Below, one piece after another: positions 12,122-24,300 of a stretch of 64,000 nucleotides of DNA. This stretch comes from Anagrus nilaparvatae (taxonomy: Eukaryota; Arthropoda; Insecta; Hymenoptera; Mymaridae). The notes under the pieces are model-generated. The model was not told where the DNA came from, ran no database searches, and saw nothing but the letters and a program-made list of their open reading frames with translations. The first letter of the stretch is position 1, and every line of letters begins with the position of its first letter. The translations under genes were made by a program, and so were the position numbers. Location: assembly GCA_022575985.1 (NCBI GenBank), contig JAKSXM010000288.1, forward strand, positions 5,421,501-5,485,500, read 5' to 3'.

Positions 12122-12815
12122 TTAAGTTTCCGCCCTTTGTAGAAATTTTTTGAGGGTTTGTTGGTAAAAAATGATTCTAAAATTGAATTTCTCATGAGTT
12201 TCTAGTCTTAAAACAATTTTAAAATTTAATTTTTAATGAAAATCTAAGCCGGTATTAATCTAGTGGCACGTTTTGGCTGCCTGGGCGGTAATGGGTTAAG
12301 AAAACGCAATAACCCAGTGGCTTCTCTTTTTCATCATAAAATTTGAACTTTCAGAAGTATTTTAAAACCTACTAGAGGATTTTTTATTTATGTACATCGA
12401 GAAATTCGAATTAAAAAAAAAGAGGGTTTTAGGGATATTTTAGCAAATTCTCGCGAATGCGCAGCTCAAAAAAATATTTGACCCCAGAATTGGATTGGAA
12501 ATTTCCTATCCGGGCCTAAGAAGAAAAATTTTTTCATGTGAATGTGTTTTTTACAGAAAAAATAAGAAAAATTTTCTCTCATTTTTTTTACTTTTTTATA
12601 AAAGTCCAAAACACAAAAATGGCCACCAAAAATCGAGGACTGAAACTTATAAGCTATAAAAATTGTCGTGGAGGCTTATTTTTAGTAGTACTTTCGGAAA
12701 AAAAAATACTTTTGACCCGATTTGAAGACCCAACCATGCATCTTATACTTTTGGTTTAAATTAAGCCTTTTAAAATATTAATAATTATATACCTAGTATT
12801 TGCTAACAGAAATGT
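12122..12815. repeat. About 694-bp segment present only in the right arm
   Basis: Arm homology stops after 'aaaatcgcttgtttt' and resumes at 'cgaaaaaaaaagtattcat'. In the left arm these are contiguous. The segment is either an insertion here or a deletion in the left arm. It contains a second 'gtggcacgttttggc' motif, which makes a deletion between short repeats possible. Confidence 0.6.
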
Positions 12816-13525
12816 GCGAAAAAAAAAGTATTCATCTTTTCTCATGGTGTAAAATAAAAAAACATTATTTTATAACTCTAAATGGTTTGCTATGCGTTTT
12901 TAGGTACAAAAAATATGGCTTGTAATTTCACAACTGTTTGTTGAAAATTTTCAAATTAAAATTTGCAATTTTTCTACAAAAATCGTAAAATTACGACATA
13001 GTTGTAAATTTACGATTTTGTCGAAAATTTACGAAAAAATAAATCGTTAATTTATACTATTTTTTCGCAAATTTACAAATATTAGTAAATTTCCGATTTT
13101 TGTCGAAAAATTGCTTTTTCGAAAATTTACTAAATTTTCGTAAATTTGCCAATTTTTTCGTAAAATCACCGGAGTTGTTTTTTACAGTGTATGTTACTAT
13201 AATATAAAAAGTGGTGGTGATTATTTTTGTTAAAATATTGGTGAAAATTGTGTATTTTTATTGAAAATGGTAGAAATAGCATTTCCCAAAAATAGAATTG
13301 TACTCAACTACAGCTCATTAATGGATTAAATTGCAAAACTTAAGGCTTCATTATTTTCGAAGCATTTTGCTTCAAGAAAGCAAAAGCTCTCATTGGACCC
13401 ATAACGTAAAGCGATATTTATACGAATTAAAAATATAATCGAATCATATCAAATCATATCGATGATCAACAAGTTGATTTTAAACTAAATAAAAAATTTG
13501 TCTTAAGCTAAAATTTTAAAATTAC

Positions 13526-13848
13526 CTTCTTGGCGAATCATTTCCTCCATTGCTCACATCATAAACAGGTGCTGAATGTATTGAAAATAATGAACCTAAT
13601 CTATTATCGTGATGTTTCAAATTCTCGTTGTTAATTCCTTGTCCAACCATCTCCTGGTTCGAGGTCGTAATTGAAGTTTCATCGAAATTTTTGCATTGAA
13701 ATTCATTATTTCTTGCAATTTTTTCATCATTTTCAAATTCTTTGAAATTTTGAAAACTTCCTTCTTGTTTATTGAATTCTTGACTATTTTTAAAACTATC
13801 TGATTCTTGCTGTTCGAAGTAAAAACTCCACTCGCGAGGTAGCGACAT
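13526..13848 (-). CDS. Probable 5' coding exon of an unrecognised gene
   Basis: Reading leftwards from ATG at 13848, 107 codons stay open (MSLPREWSFYFEQQ...). They reach a consensus splice donor AAG|GTAATT at 13526/13525; the stop codon lies just past it inside the presumed intron, giving a phase-2 junction. The peptide is rich in Glu, Asn, Lys, Phe and Gln, has no membrane segment, and ends ..NGGNDSPRR. Ordinary codon use contrasts with the repeat DNA on both sides. The next exon would be at lower coordinates, probably past the repeat block or outside the window. I do not recognise the family. An overlapping frame (13617-13907) is open only in part and is less protein-like. Confidence 0.4.
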
Positions 13849-14419
13849 GACGATAAAGACAAAGACTCTTTCTTGGAACCATCACCGGTAAAAGAACCGG
13901 GATACATTGGATCGAATTCTTTTAGCTTACTTTTTTCAATTTATTTTTACGTTCAATATTTTCTTTACTTAAAAAACAAAAATCTTTTTAAATTTAAAAA
14001 CGTTACTTTTTTTAAGTACAAACAACAATTACTGTACCAAGATTTATTTATTTTCTATGTAATACTTATTGCATCTGATTTTAAAACTTTCACTCGACTT
14101 TGATAGATCTTTTTATTCATGTGGTTAAAAGTTGATTGGTGCTTGAATTATCATATACTACCGAATGATTGATGTTCAAATTGTTTATTGATAATTTAAA
14201 AAAATAAGGATAATTATTATTTAGAAAGTTTTTTTCTTTGAGGTTGTTTTTTATTTATTATATTTAAAATTTTTAAATTTTCTTTTTTTAGAAGAAGTTG
14301 TTTGTTGTTGGATTTTACCTCGGATTTTACATTTGAGATTCAAGAAGCATTAATCTGAAAGATAAAATAAGGAATTTTTTAATTAAAGTATAAGTTAAAA
14401 TGTTAAAAATAAAATGGGA

Positions 14420-14729
14420 TACACAGAAAAAAAATTCCGGTTGCCGCAAGCGTAAAATCTACTAATTTTGCTTGCGGCTAGCGGAATTTTTTTTTCTTTG
14501 CAAGCAATTGCAAATGACTTGAAACGTAAAGAAAATTTAAAAAAAAAAACATTTTTTCTTTTCTTTTTCCAAAATTTTCTCAAATCTCATCATACGGTTA
14601 TACGCGCATATATCTCAAGTAACCGGGAAAAAAAATTTTTTTAATTTTCTTTACGTTTCAAGTCATTTGCAATCGTTTGACAAGAAAAAGAATTCCGCTA
14701 GCTACAAGCGGATTTTTTTTTCAGTGTAC
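14420..14729. mobile_element. MITE-like foldback element (about 310 bp)
   Basis: The left end TACACAGAAAAAAAATTCCG pairs with the right end CGGATTTTTTTTTCAGTGTA. Inner arms pair 'caaatgacttgaaacgtaaa' with its complement near 14650. The short minus-strand reading frame inside is incidental. Confidence 0.65.
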
Positions 14730-14737
14730 TATTTCTG

Positions 14738-14945
14738 ATCAGCGGCTCGAAAACACGTATTTGGCTGCTAAGCGTCCGGAAAAACCGTGTTTTCTCGCCA
14801 CTGACACAAAAAAGTATTACACGGCCCTTATCCAAAAATAAAAATGCCCCAAATCGCAGTTTACCATCTTCGGTTTCGCCTTGGAAGGTAATTTACGTGC
14901 CATTTGGGCAATTCATTACTTTTCTGGACACGAGCCATAAATATA
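14738..14945. repeat. 'cgtaaattacc' hairpin repeat family, copy 3
   Basis: Contains 'ccccaaatcgcagtttacc' and 'ggtaatttacgtgccatttg', plus the shared 'gtgttttctcgccactgac' block. Confidence 0.65.
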
Positions 14946-15011
14946 TGATTTTTTTAAGGATAGGCGAAATTAACTCATTATTGTTAGCAACTGCACGGTT
15001 AAGTTGCTTTA

Positions 15012-15796
15012 CTTAAAGGGGGGGGGGGTGTGAATATTCGGCGAAATCTGCTCTGGAGAGGAGCGACTTGAGATTCTCAGGAAATGGTGCTTTTTTGGTG
15101 ACAAAAAACCTCCCGAAGTCGGTTTTTAATTTTGATAACCGGTTTTGACGATATTGGCCAAAATGTGCTCCATTTAAATAACATTGGAAACGTGGTTTTT
15201 TGAAAATAGCGCGAAAATTTGGGGGGGTTACACTTTTCTAACATATACTAATCGACTCGAATATCAATTATCTTCAATCTCCATATGATAAATTGAGGGG
15301 CAATTCGTGTGCTCATACTTTTTAAAGCTGTTTTCTGAGCAGAATTTTTAGTTTTTAATTTTTAAAAATTCATCACGCCATCAAATAGAAACAACCGATT
15401 AGGACGTGCAAGGTCTCAAAAATTTTGTCAAAGGGTCTACTTTTTTGTGGTTTATTTATTTTTGACTTATCTCTGCATAACATAACCTGAAATTGCAAAA
15501 AACGACGAAAAACCCTAAAAAATGGCAGTTTTGCCATTAAAATTTTTTTATGAACAGTAGATATAAATTTTTTGAAAAAACAGGAAAAAACTACATGCAA
15601 AATCACAATTTTTTAGAAAAAGATTTTCCTATTTTTTGCTAAAAATCATCGACAATATCGTCAAAACCGGTTATCAAAATTAAAAACCGACTTTGGGAGG
15701 TTTTTTGTCACCAAAAAAGCACCATTTCCTGAGAATCTCAAGTCGCTCCTCTCCAGAGCAGATTTCGCCGAATATTCACCCCCCCCCCCTTTTCAA
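15012..15796. mobile_element. Foldback element with about 146-bp arms and terminal G/C runs
   Basis: Arms 15012-15157 and 15651-15796 are near-perfect reverse complements. They begin AAGGGGGGGG with 'gtgaatattcggcgaaatc' and end with 'aaaaccggttttgacgatat' type sequence. The roughly 490-bp centre carries a minus-strand frame with no recognisable product. Confidence 0.8.
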
Positions 15797-18222
15797 GCGA
15801 ATACTTAATATTTTTTAGCAGAATATTTAATTTTTAGGATACGCTTCTGATCTTCATAAAATGTGTTAAATAGCTAATAAATTTTAAATTTTAAACAAAT
15901 TTTCGATCTACTAGCTATGTTATAATCTTAGAAAGTTGAAAAATTGAAGAATTTATATGTATCATAATCACCTAAATAAACCTTAAATAGCTAGCTGGCA
16001 TAAATATAATTTTATTCCCAAAAAAACGGCCCAAAAATTTCATTTTTTATTTCCTTGAGAATTCAACAAGTTAACAAGGGAACAATTCAGCTTTGCCAAA
16101 ATAAGTCACCATTTTAGACCTTTAGCAATAAAATATTAAACACTGGGACATGATATTCTAAGACTATAGGAAGATGATTAAATTTGATTAAGAGCTTTTA
16201 ACTATAATTTTAACTATTGTCATTATTGTCACCCGAATTCAAGAGTATCTCCTTACCCTATAAAAATGAACTGTACAATAGTGTATCGGAAGAATTTGAG
16301 CCTGATTAGAGTGATCAGTGTGAAAATGGATTTCTAAAAATCTAAAGTTTCAGGCCAGATACCGGCCGAAACTGCTTGAGTCTGACTTAAGACTTTTTAA
16401 ACATTCATTTCTGTTTTTTCATGACAGAACTTTTTTCAAATAATCTATCATGCTGAAACTTACTTTTGTTCAATGAAGATTAAAAAATAATTATATCCTG
16501 GGTATATTTTTGTACTGATAGAAAATTACAGTCTTCAAATGCTTTATTTAGGTTCTTATTATAAAAAAGCTTTTTGTACAATAATTTAAAATTTATACAG
16601 GAAGTTATTAAAAAATAAAAATTCATTTTTACAATGTCCTTAAAAAAGTTATTATAATTTTTTTTATGACTGATAAATAAAAAAAAAAATTAGAAAAATA
16701 AACTAAAATAAACACACACACATTATTAAATGAAAATTATTTTTTATCAATTTAGCTATTATTTGATGACTAACTCAAATAATAGCAAATAACAAATTGA
16801 TTTGTAATAAGTGTAACTATACACATAAAAATTTATTATTACATACTAGTGTGTAAATATTATTTCAAAAAATCAATACTTAATAATTAATTTTTTAAAA
16901 TTATTAATCAAATATTAAAAAAGAAAAAAGTCCGTTAAAATTATTTTATATACCTACACTACAATTAAAAATGGCTATTCAATAAAATAAAATTTAATAA
17001 AATTTTTTATGTATTACTTAATCGAAAATTGATTTTATTTTTTTATTTTATTATGTATTTTTTCATTGCATAATTTCATAAATTTTTTTTAAATGCTACT
17101 GCACTATTATAATATTTTTAACTAGGTAGGTATATGCAACTTACATCATCATCAAAATCATTTAAATTTATTAATTTTAAATAACTAAATAAAATAATTG
17201 AATTAATACAATTTATTAAATTAAATTGAAAAAAAAAATATATATTTTATTCTATTTTTTAAAGAAAATCAATGAAACGACAGTATAATAGTGGGTATCT
17301 CAGTGGGTATTTAAAAGGATTACTACTTAAAATATGTATACCTAATTGTGTTTTACATGTATTTGTGATTATTAATAATTTTAATTATTTAAGTTTATTA
17401 CCCTTTTGTACATAAATTAGGCAGTTTATTATTGTTATTATTGTAATTATTATTATTGAAAATTCTTGATTTTAACTTAAAAAATTATTTTTGTAATATT
17501 CACTAAAAATGTATAAAATGACTTATTTGTTAAATCTTTATATCCGCACTTTGATGTATACACTGTTCTATTTTTATTCCAAGAATGATAACTTTATTTT
17601 AAGATATATCCATTATTTTTATGAAAACAAATAAAAAATTTTTCAGTTAACAGAACCACACAAAAGAATTTTTAGTTATTGCGAACAGTCATACACAAAA
17701 CAGATAAATAATATAAAATGAAAATTTCTAGGGTAATATGGGTAAAATTTACCGCAAAAAGTAATATTATGCGCATGCGTTATATAAAATGATGCGCGCT
17801 CTTTTAATATTGTGGAAAGAGAAACCTGCGTACATGAACCAGAAAGCCTAGTTTTCGCCTTGTTGTTGAGTGAAAATTTTCTGATGATTTGGATCGATAC
17901 TTTTTATGCGAATTTATATTTTATACATGTAAATATTATATTATACACGTGGACATACAAACATTTTTTTATATACATTATTTATTTTATATTTAAATAT
18001 AAATATCTATTTATACTGGGTTCAAGTACACTTTTTTAGTTGCGATAAAATTAAGGAAATATTTTAAGATTTAATCGTACAATTATGTATGCATTTTTGG
18101 ATATTCTTAAATAGATAAAATTCATTTAATTTTTACTTTTAATTAATTATTTTTTATATAATTTCTTTCACGATCTTTGATTCGGAAAATATGCGATGTA
18201 GGAAATATAGATATCGTAGTAT
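15797..18222. other. Gene-free AT-rich intergenic stretch
   Basis: I see no supported coding exon. There is one short inverted repeat near 16740-16800. The frame at 17812-18039 opens after a possible promoter but has no protein character beyond its first 30 codons. Confidence 0.5.
17771..17800. promoter_or_regulatory. Candidate promoter motif GCGCATGCGT
   Basis: GCGCATGCGT is a close match to the palindromic NRF-1/Ewg binding word and is followed by 'tatataaaat' and 'gatgcgcgct'. It lies 1.8 kb upstream of the isomerase start codon, whose exon begins at an acceptor and so needs an upstream noncoding exon. The link is inference only. Confidence 0.25.
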
Positions 18223-18423
18223 ATATCACAGACAGCACGAAACGTTTCAAGTTGTTTACTTTTCCAAAATTTTTTCTAAGTTTTTTTGCGAAAAAATGCT
18301 TTTTGTTTAAAATTGCAAAAAAAAGTAAAAATGCAAAAAAAAGTTAGAAAATATTTTGGAAAAGCAAACAACATGAAACGTTTTTGAAATTTTTCGGAAA
18401 AGTTTCGTGCGGTCTGCGATGTT
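18223..18423. repeat. Inverted-repeat element (about 200 bp)
   Basis: 'atcacagacagcacgaaacg' at the left pairs with 'gtttcgtgcggtctgcgat' at the right. Inner arms are rich in 'cttttccaaaat' and its complement. It is noncoding. Confidence 0.7.
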
Positions 18424-19602
18424 AATAAATTTAAATTTATTTACCCTGATGTAATAATTCAAGCAAACAATATTTAATTTTTTTATTTTCTTATTTATAA
18501 AATTTCATAGTTTAATTTTTAACATTAAAAAAAAATTTTTTATTAAATGTATACCTACTCTTTTTTACGCGGATTATTTTTTGAATTGCAAATCATTATT
18601 TTGAATTTCACACAGCTGAGTTGCTCACGTGATAAAGTAAAGAACGTATTTACCTACAATGCTACAATATTTTGTTCTGCTTTTATTTACTTTTTTTGTA
18701 TTTATTTTTTATATTATAAATATATTATAGGAATGTGATTTTCAGCTGATAAATGTTATCTTGTATGATATTGATAAGCCGTAATATATGTTTTTTTCAT
18801 TTTCATATAAAATAATAGTTAATGTATTTTAATAAAATAAGTAAAAAATTTTAAAATTATTTTGTAAGTAGAAATTTTTTTAAATTTTTATTATTAAATC
18901 AATTAAAAATGATATTTTTCAAAAACTTGAACGGAAAATGTATTGATTTTTACAAAATATCAGCTGTTTCATTCAGTATTAAAGGACCATTACTAGGAAT
19001 TAAGAGGTGGTAAATTTATGCAATTTGTGCATATATAAAAACATTTTTATCAAGTTTTACCGGTGTGTATGCACTTATTGGAACGTGTAACCTATAATTA
19101 TATATAAATTATAAACTAAATAATATAAATTATGAAAAGTTTCAAAATAATAAAAAATTCAAGTTCAATAATTTAATGTTAAATAACAAAAATAGTTGAA
19201 GGAGCTATTGAAAAGTTAGACAATGCATGTGTTCGATTTTATAAAATCTTACTACAACGATTTTTCTAGAGGGGATTGTGGAATTTTTATTCATAAAATG
19301 ATTTAATTAAGATTAGATTGCCTTTCATAAAAAATCATTCATGAAATGTTGTGTATGCATAATATTAATAAGTTAACATTGTCAACGATTTGTTATAATT
19401 TTCTTTATAAACAGGTGATTTTTATGCTAAGATTGAAGCAGTAATTTTTTCTTTCTTTTTTTAATTTAATTTTGTAAATCTTTTAATACCTACAGTTTGA
19501 TTATTTTTGTAAATTAAGTAAATTGAAAAAAAAATTTCTCGATCATAATATTTCATTAATTAAAAAATTATTTTTTAACTAAAAATTTTTTTTTTATTAC
19601 AG
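18424..19602. other. AT-rich upstream region of the isomerase gene
   Basis: No coding exon is supported. A noncoding first exon of the next gene must lie here or further left. One possible donor is 'aaacag|gtgattttta' near 19414. Confidence 0.4.
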
Positions 19603-19614
19603 AAGGGATTCAGG

Positions 19615-20685
19615 ATGGCTCACAAGTTTGCTTGCAATATATCTTTCATGTTCCCAGAAATACCTTCAATTCTAGACAGATATCAAGCAGCAAAAGATGC
19701 AGGATTTAAAGCTGTTGAAAGTGGTTTCCCATTTGGAATCTGGAAAGATGATGTAGTCGAAGCTAAAAAAAAAGCTGATATTGAACAAGTTTTGATAAAT
19801 ATTTATACAGGTAACTTTTTAATATTATTTTAGAAATGAACATTTAAATTTATTAAGATAGTTTTGTAATATTTCATTTAGGTAACACAGAAAAAGGAAA
19901 TCTAGGGTTTGCTGCTCAACCAGGAAGAGAATCTGGATTTCAAACTACTGTTGATGATATTATTAAATTTGCCAAAGCTTTAGACTGTAAAAAGTTAGTA
20001 AATTATTAATTTCATTCAAGAAGAAAAAAACTAATCAAATTATTATTTTACAGAATTCATATAATGTCTGGAATAATAGAAAATCCTACAAGCGAAAATG
20101 ATATCACTTTTGAAAAAAATTTAAGATATGCGGTAGAACATTTTGAAGAAGAAAATTTAATTGCTTTAATTGAACCTATAAATAATATTACTGTACCAAA
20201 TTACTACATGAATAGTTATGACAAAGGTTTTTTTTTTTATAAATTTGATTTCTGATAGGTTTATTACAATGTATAGAATTAAAATTTTATGATTTGCTCT
20301 TTTTTTCAGCTATAGAAATTATCAAAAAAATTAACAGCCCAAATTTGAAGCTTTTACTAGACTTTTTTCATTTAAAAAGAATTTGTCCCAAAAATTTCAA
20401 AGAAACTTTTGAAAAATGTATTCCATATATAGGTAAAAAAAAACATGTACCACTTGTTAAGAAAACATTTATAAAAGTAAATTGATAATTATTTTAGGTC
20501 ATGTTCAAATATCTCAAGTACCAAATAGAGATGAGCCTGATTCTGTAGGAGAAATAGACTATAAAGAAGTTTTTTTATTACTTGAAAAGCATGGATATAA
20601 TGATTATATCGGCCTTGAATATAAACCAAGATTGAATACTGTTGAAGGATTAAAGTGGTTAAACCACTTCGGTTTCACTTTATAA
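19615..20685 (+). CDS. Hyi: Hydroxypyruvate isomerase (Hyi/Gip family)
   Basis: Five coding exons (19615-19810, 19882-19993, 20054-20226, 20310-20432, 20498-20685) join in frame to 263 residues with GT-AG introns of 60-83 bp. The family converts hydroxypyruvate to tartronate semialdehyde and is a cytosolic TIM barrel of the xylose-isomerase/AP-endonuclease-2 fold. Seen here are the start region MAHKFACNISFMFPEIP and the GxxxxGxGA-like 'GNLGFAAQPGR' at 71-81. The metal and catalytic positions of the fold appear as E143 (LIEPIN), D178 and H181 (LLLDFFHLKR), H203/Q205 (HVQISQVPNRDEPD) and E242 (IGLEYKP). Length is close to the usual 260-280. The start exon begins at an acceptor (ttattacag, 19602), 12 bases before the ATG, so the gene has an upstream noncoding exon. 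No disruption is seen. The biochemical activity of the insect protein is inferred from family membership. Confidence 0.93.
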
Positions 20686-21381
20686 GATATTATATTATAT
20701 AAATATTTTAATTTCAAGTAATTAAATACAAATATTGTTAATTTTATATAATGTTTATGTATGGAGATGAATGAAATATTATAAAAAACTTTTGTTGGCA
20801 TATATTTTTATAATTAAAAAATCCATTAGCAAATAAAAAAAAATATTTTCAATTATAACAAGTATTTTCTTTTTGGAATTCATAGATTTAAAAAATTTTT
20901 TTTTACAGTTGACATAATATAGACTAATAAAAATCTCTTATTTTTAAATTAAATTAACTTAATTATAATGACCCCATTTAAGGTATCTGCAAATAATGCT
21001 GTCAGATTTAACAGAAAAAAATTCATTTATTATTATCGGTTTTTAATTATTTTATTATTTTAATAAAATATAAATAATTTGTTTATTTCTAAAGTAATCT
21101 TGACTTTATTTTTAAAAAAGTGGGGATATATTGTGATTATATTTGTATTTGTGTGTGTCGTCATCGTGGCTCTTTCATTTTCTATAGGCGCTCCGCTGCT
21201 TCTAAGCGGACCGTCTCCGTTTACTCGATTTCGTCGAAACCGCTCGAAACCTTGTGATTGCCATCGAGGATGCTTTGGGCCAACAATAACATTGTCCAGA
21301 TCTTCATCAAAAAATATTTTATTAACAAACGATACCAGAAGAAGTAGCGATCAATTTGAACCGACCACCACCACATCAAAT
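20686..21381. other. Spacer between isomerase and palmitoyltransferase genes
   Basis: About 700 bp separate two plus-strand genes. It holds the isomerase 3' end and, from 21188 (after the acceptor-like 'tcattttctatag'), what is probably the 5' untranslated or N-terminal coding part of the next gene. The frame of that gene is open upstream to 21079. Confidence 0.5.
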
Positions 21382-24300
21382 ATGCTCAAAATGGATAATA
21401 ATAAACAGAGAAAAGGTATGAGCAAGTGCATGTGGTGGTGCGTCAGAACTGTCAAATGGATTCCTGTTTTATTTATTTTATCAATTGTATTATGGTCTTA
21501 TTATGCATATGTAATTCCACTTTGTTTTTGTAAGTATATTTTTTAAACCATTTAATTTTTTATTTTATAGTTTGCAATTTTCTGCATATAACCTATAAGT
21601 TACTTATTGTAAACATTTATTGAAAAATTGATTTTTTGAAAATTATGTCTTCATATTTTTTTTTTTAAATATTCTAAAGTCTTGAAAATTTATCAGATAG
21701 TTTATTTAATCTTAATATAAAATCAAAATGTACCTAATCTAAGTTTTAATTCCATTTATGGGAGTGTCCATGAATTTTACACATTAATATCACTAAATTT
21801 TTGTTTCAGATACCATAAACAGTTATGTTCTCAAAGGTAAATTCAAAAAAATAGAATATTAAATATTGTAAATAGTGCAATAATAAATGGATTATTTATG
21901 TGTCAATTTTATTTTTTCAGTATTTTACCTTATCTTCTTTCACATTTTATTTTTCCTTTTCGTCTGGTCCTACTGGAAAACAATACAAACCAATTTAGTT
22001 CGAGTGCCGGATAAGGTAAGAAAAAATATTTTCAATTGAATTATTTTAATTTCTTTCAATAATATTTTTTTAAATAATTATATTTTTTATATTATAGTTT
22101 AGGATACCGATTGCAGAATTTGAAAGTATTATGCAGTCCCAAACTAAAGAAGCTCGTAATCAAATAATTGAAAGATATGTTACAACTGCTGAATTACCTG
22201 TATTGACTAGGACAAGATCTGGAGGTAAATAAAAAGGTTGAAACACAAACCAAGATATCAAGTAATTATTAAATATTTATTTTTCAGAAATTCGTTTTTG
22301 TGAAATTTGTCAAATTGTTAAACCCGATCGAGCACATCATTGCAGCGTATGTGGTACATGTGTGTTGAAAATGGATCACCATTGCCCATGGGTTAATAAT
22401 TGTGTTGGATTTCACAATTATAAATTTTTCATGTTATTTTTAGCTTATGCTCTTCTATACTGTTTTTTTATTGTTGGAACTTCGTTAGAATATTTTATTC
22501 AATTTTGGAAGGTAAAATACTCAAATTATAATTTTTTTTTTCTTTTGAAATTGAAATAATAAAATGGTTTTTATTATAGGGTGAATTAGAAGGATCAGGA
22601 AAATTTCATCTTCTCTTCTTGTTTTTTGTTGCACTAATGTTTGCAATAAGCCTTAATTCACTTTTCTTCTACCATTGTTATCTGATTTTGCACAACAGAT
22701 CTACCTTAGGTAAAATAATTTAAGATTTTAGAAAAATAAAATAAAAATTCTAATGGTATATTTAAAAAATTGCAGAAGCTTTCCGGCCTCCAATAGTGTT
22801 TTATAGTGGAGAAGATAAAAATGCTTTTACGCTTGGAAAGTATAATAATTTCCAAGAAGTTTTTGGAGATAACACAAGACTTTGGTTTTTGCCAGTTTTT
22901 ACAAGGTAAGCTACCAATATTTTTTTAATTAATTAATTGATTTTAAAAATATAATCAAATTGTTAATATATCAATTGAAAAAGTCATTAATTAGGTCAAA
23001 GCATACTTTCTTTTTTATTCAATTTATTGAAATTTCATTCTATTAACAAAGATAATGTGTTAATTAGAGCCAACTGCACAATACCAATATTTTGTATAGG
23101 TGATTCAAATAACGCGTTTGAATTTCGAAATAAAAAATTTTTTTTAGTTTAACACTGCATTATACTGTTAATTATTTATGAAAGGATTCATAGTAAAATT
23201 TATTTATTGAATTATTCATTGTTATATTGAACTAAATCATGCATGGCCTATCAATTATGAGAAACTTTTTTTTTTTATTACAACTATGATTTTAGTAAAA
23301 TTTTTTTAAATGTACTTTTGATTTTTTGCATATTTCATTTATTGCGTGTTTCACAATCTTATTTGATTATTGTATGAACTCAAAAAATAATTTTTTGTCA
23401 TCAATTGGAACATTTGATAATTTAAATAATTTGATTTAAAAAAAAATACTACACTTATCATCATTGCATACGCAGTAATTTAATTAAAATTTCTCTGGTT
23501 AAGAGAAACTTACGTTTAAAAATTACGTTTTTTTTATTGTATTGAAAAGAGGTGTTGATTTATATGTGAAAATTTTCCAATTTTAGAATAAAATATGTAT
23601 TCTAAAAATATTCAATTTTGTTTATAATTTTTGCAATTTTTATAAACTTTGCACAATGCAAAAATTTAAATATTATTTTTAACTTTCAAAGATAAGCAAT
23701 ATAAATTTAACGATTTTTAAAATGTATATGGGATGATCCAGGTAATTTTTAGTTAATCATTTTTTTTTTTTATTTTTATAGGCTAATTTTAGCCTGAATA
23801 AATTTTCAGAATTCAGGTATGACAATTTTTCGCAAAATGATTGCTCAAAAATTAAGTTATATGCATTTTTCATTTTCCAAAAAGTTAAAATTTACAAAAT
23901 TTTTGAATCATAATAATTATTTGAATCTTGCTAAATTAAATAAAACAATAGAATTTTTATTTTGGCTGCAATTACCATAAAAATGAATTTTAGATACTTT
24001 GCGTCGTATTATTGACAAGTAATCATTTAAACTCTGATTCTGGATTTACGGGTAGAAAAAAATTACTTTTCCATTTTTTTTGTTGCTAATTTAGTGAAAC
24101 TCAAATAATTAATGCACAAAGAAATGTCATCAAATTTTAAAGGCATTAAACTAACATACATGTTCATCAATTTTTTAAATGAGGGATAAAATATTGGCCT
24201 TGACTTTGTATGTATTTGTATGCACGAGCGAGTGTAGACGGTATGCAAAAGTTGAACCCCATATTTTTTATTTAAAACTTAAATCATAGTTTTGCCGAAG

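Larger units (their letters stand above)
1929..13189. mobile_element. Very large inverted-repeat structure (about 11.3 kb)
   Basis: Both outer ends carry CACTGTAAAAAACAACTCCG in opposite orientation, each flanked by TA. Near-identity between the arms continues inward for about 0.95 kb on the left (to about 2870). On the right it covers about 1.75 kb, interrupted by a segment present only in that arm. Patchier similarity reaches about 3060 and 11150 ('cttgtgatggagtcttattt' in both). No transposase-length reading frame is present, so this is either a non-autonomous foldback element that has collected nested insertions, or two copies of one element inserted head to head. Confidence 0.7.
11150..13189. 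repeat. Right arm of the 11.3-kb inverted repeat
   Basis: It is the reverse complement of 1929-3060, closest outside about 11430. It ends CGGAGTTGTTTTTTACAGTG followed by TA. It contains five full units of the about 140-bp array and one segment missing from the left arm. Confidence 0.75.

Noticed and set aside
17812..18039. Possible small gene after the GCGCATGCGT motif
   Set aside because: First codons look plausible but the rest is Ile/Phe/Tyr-rich translation of AT-rich DNA; no splice partner found.
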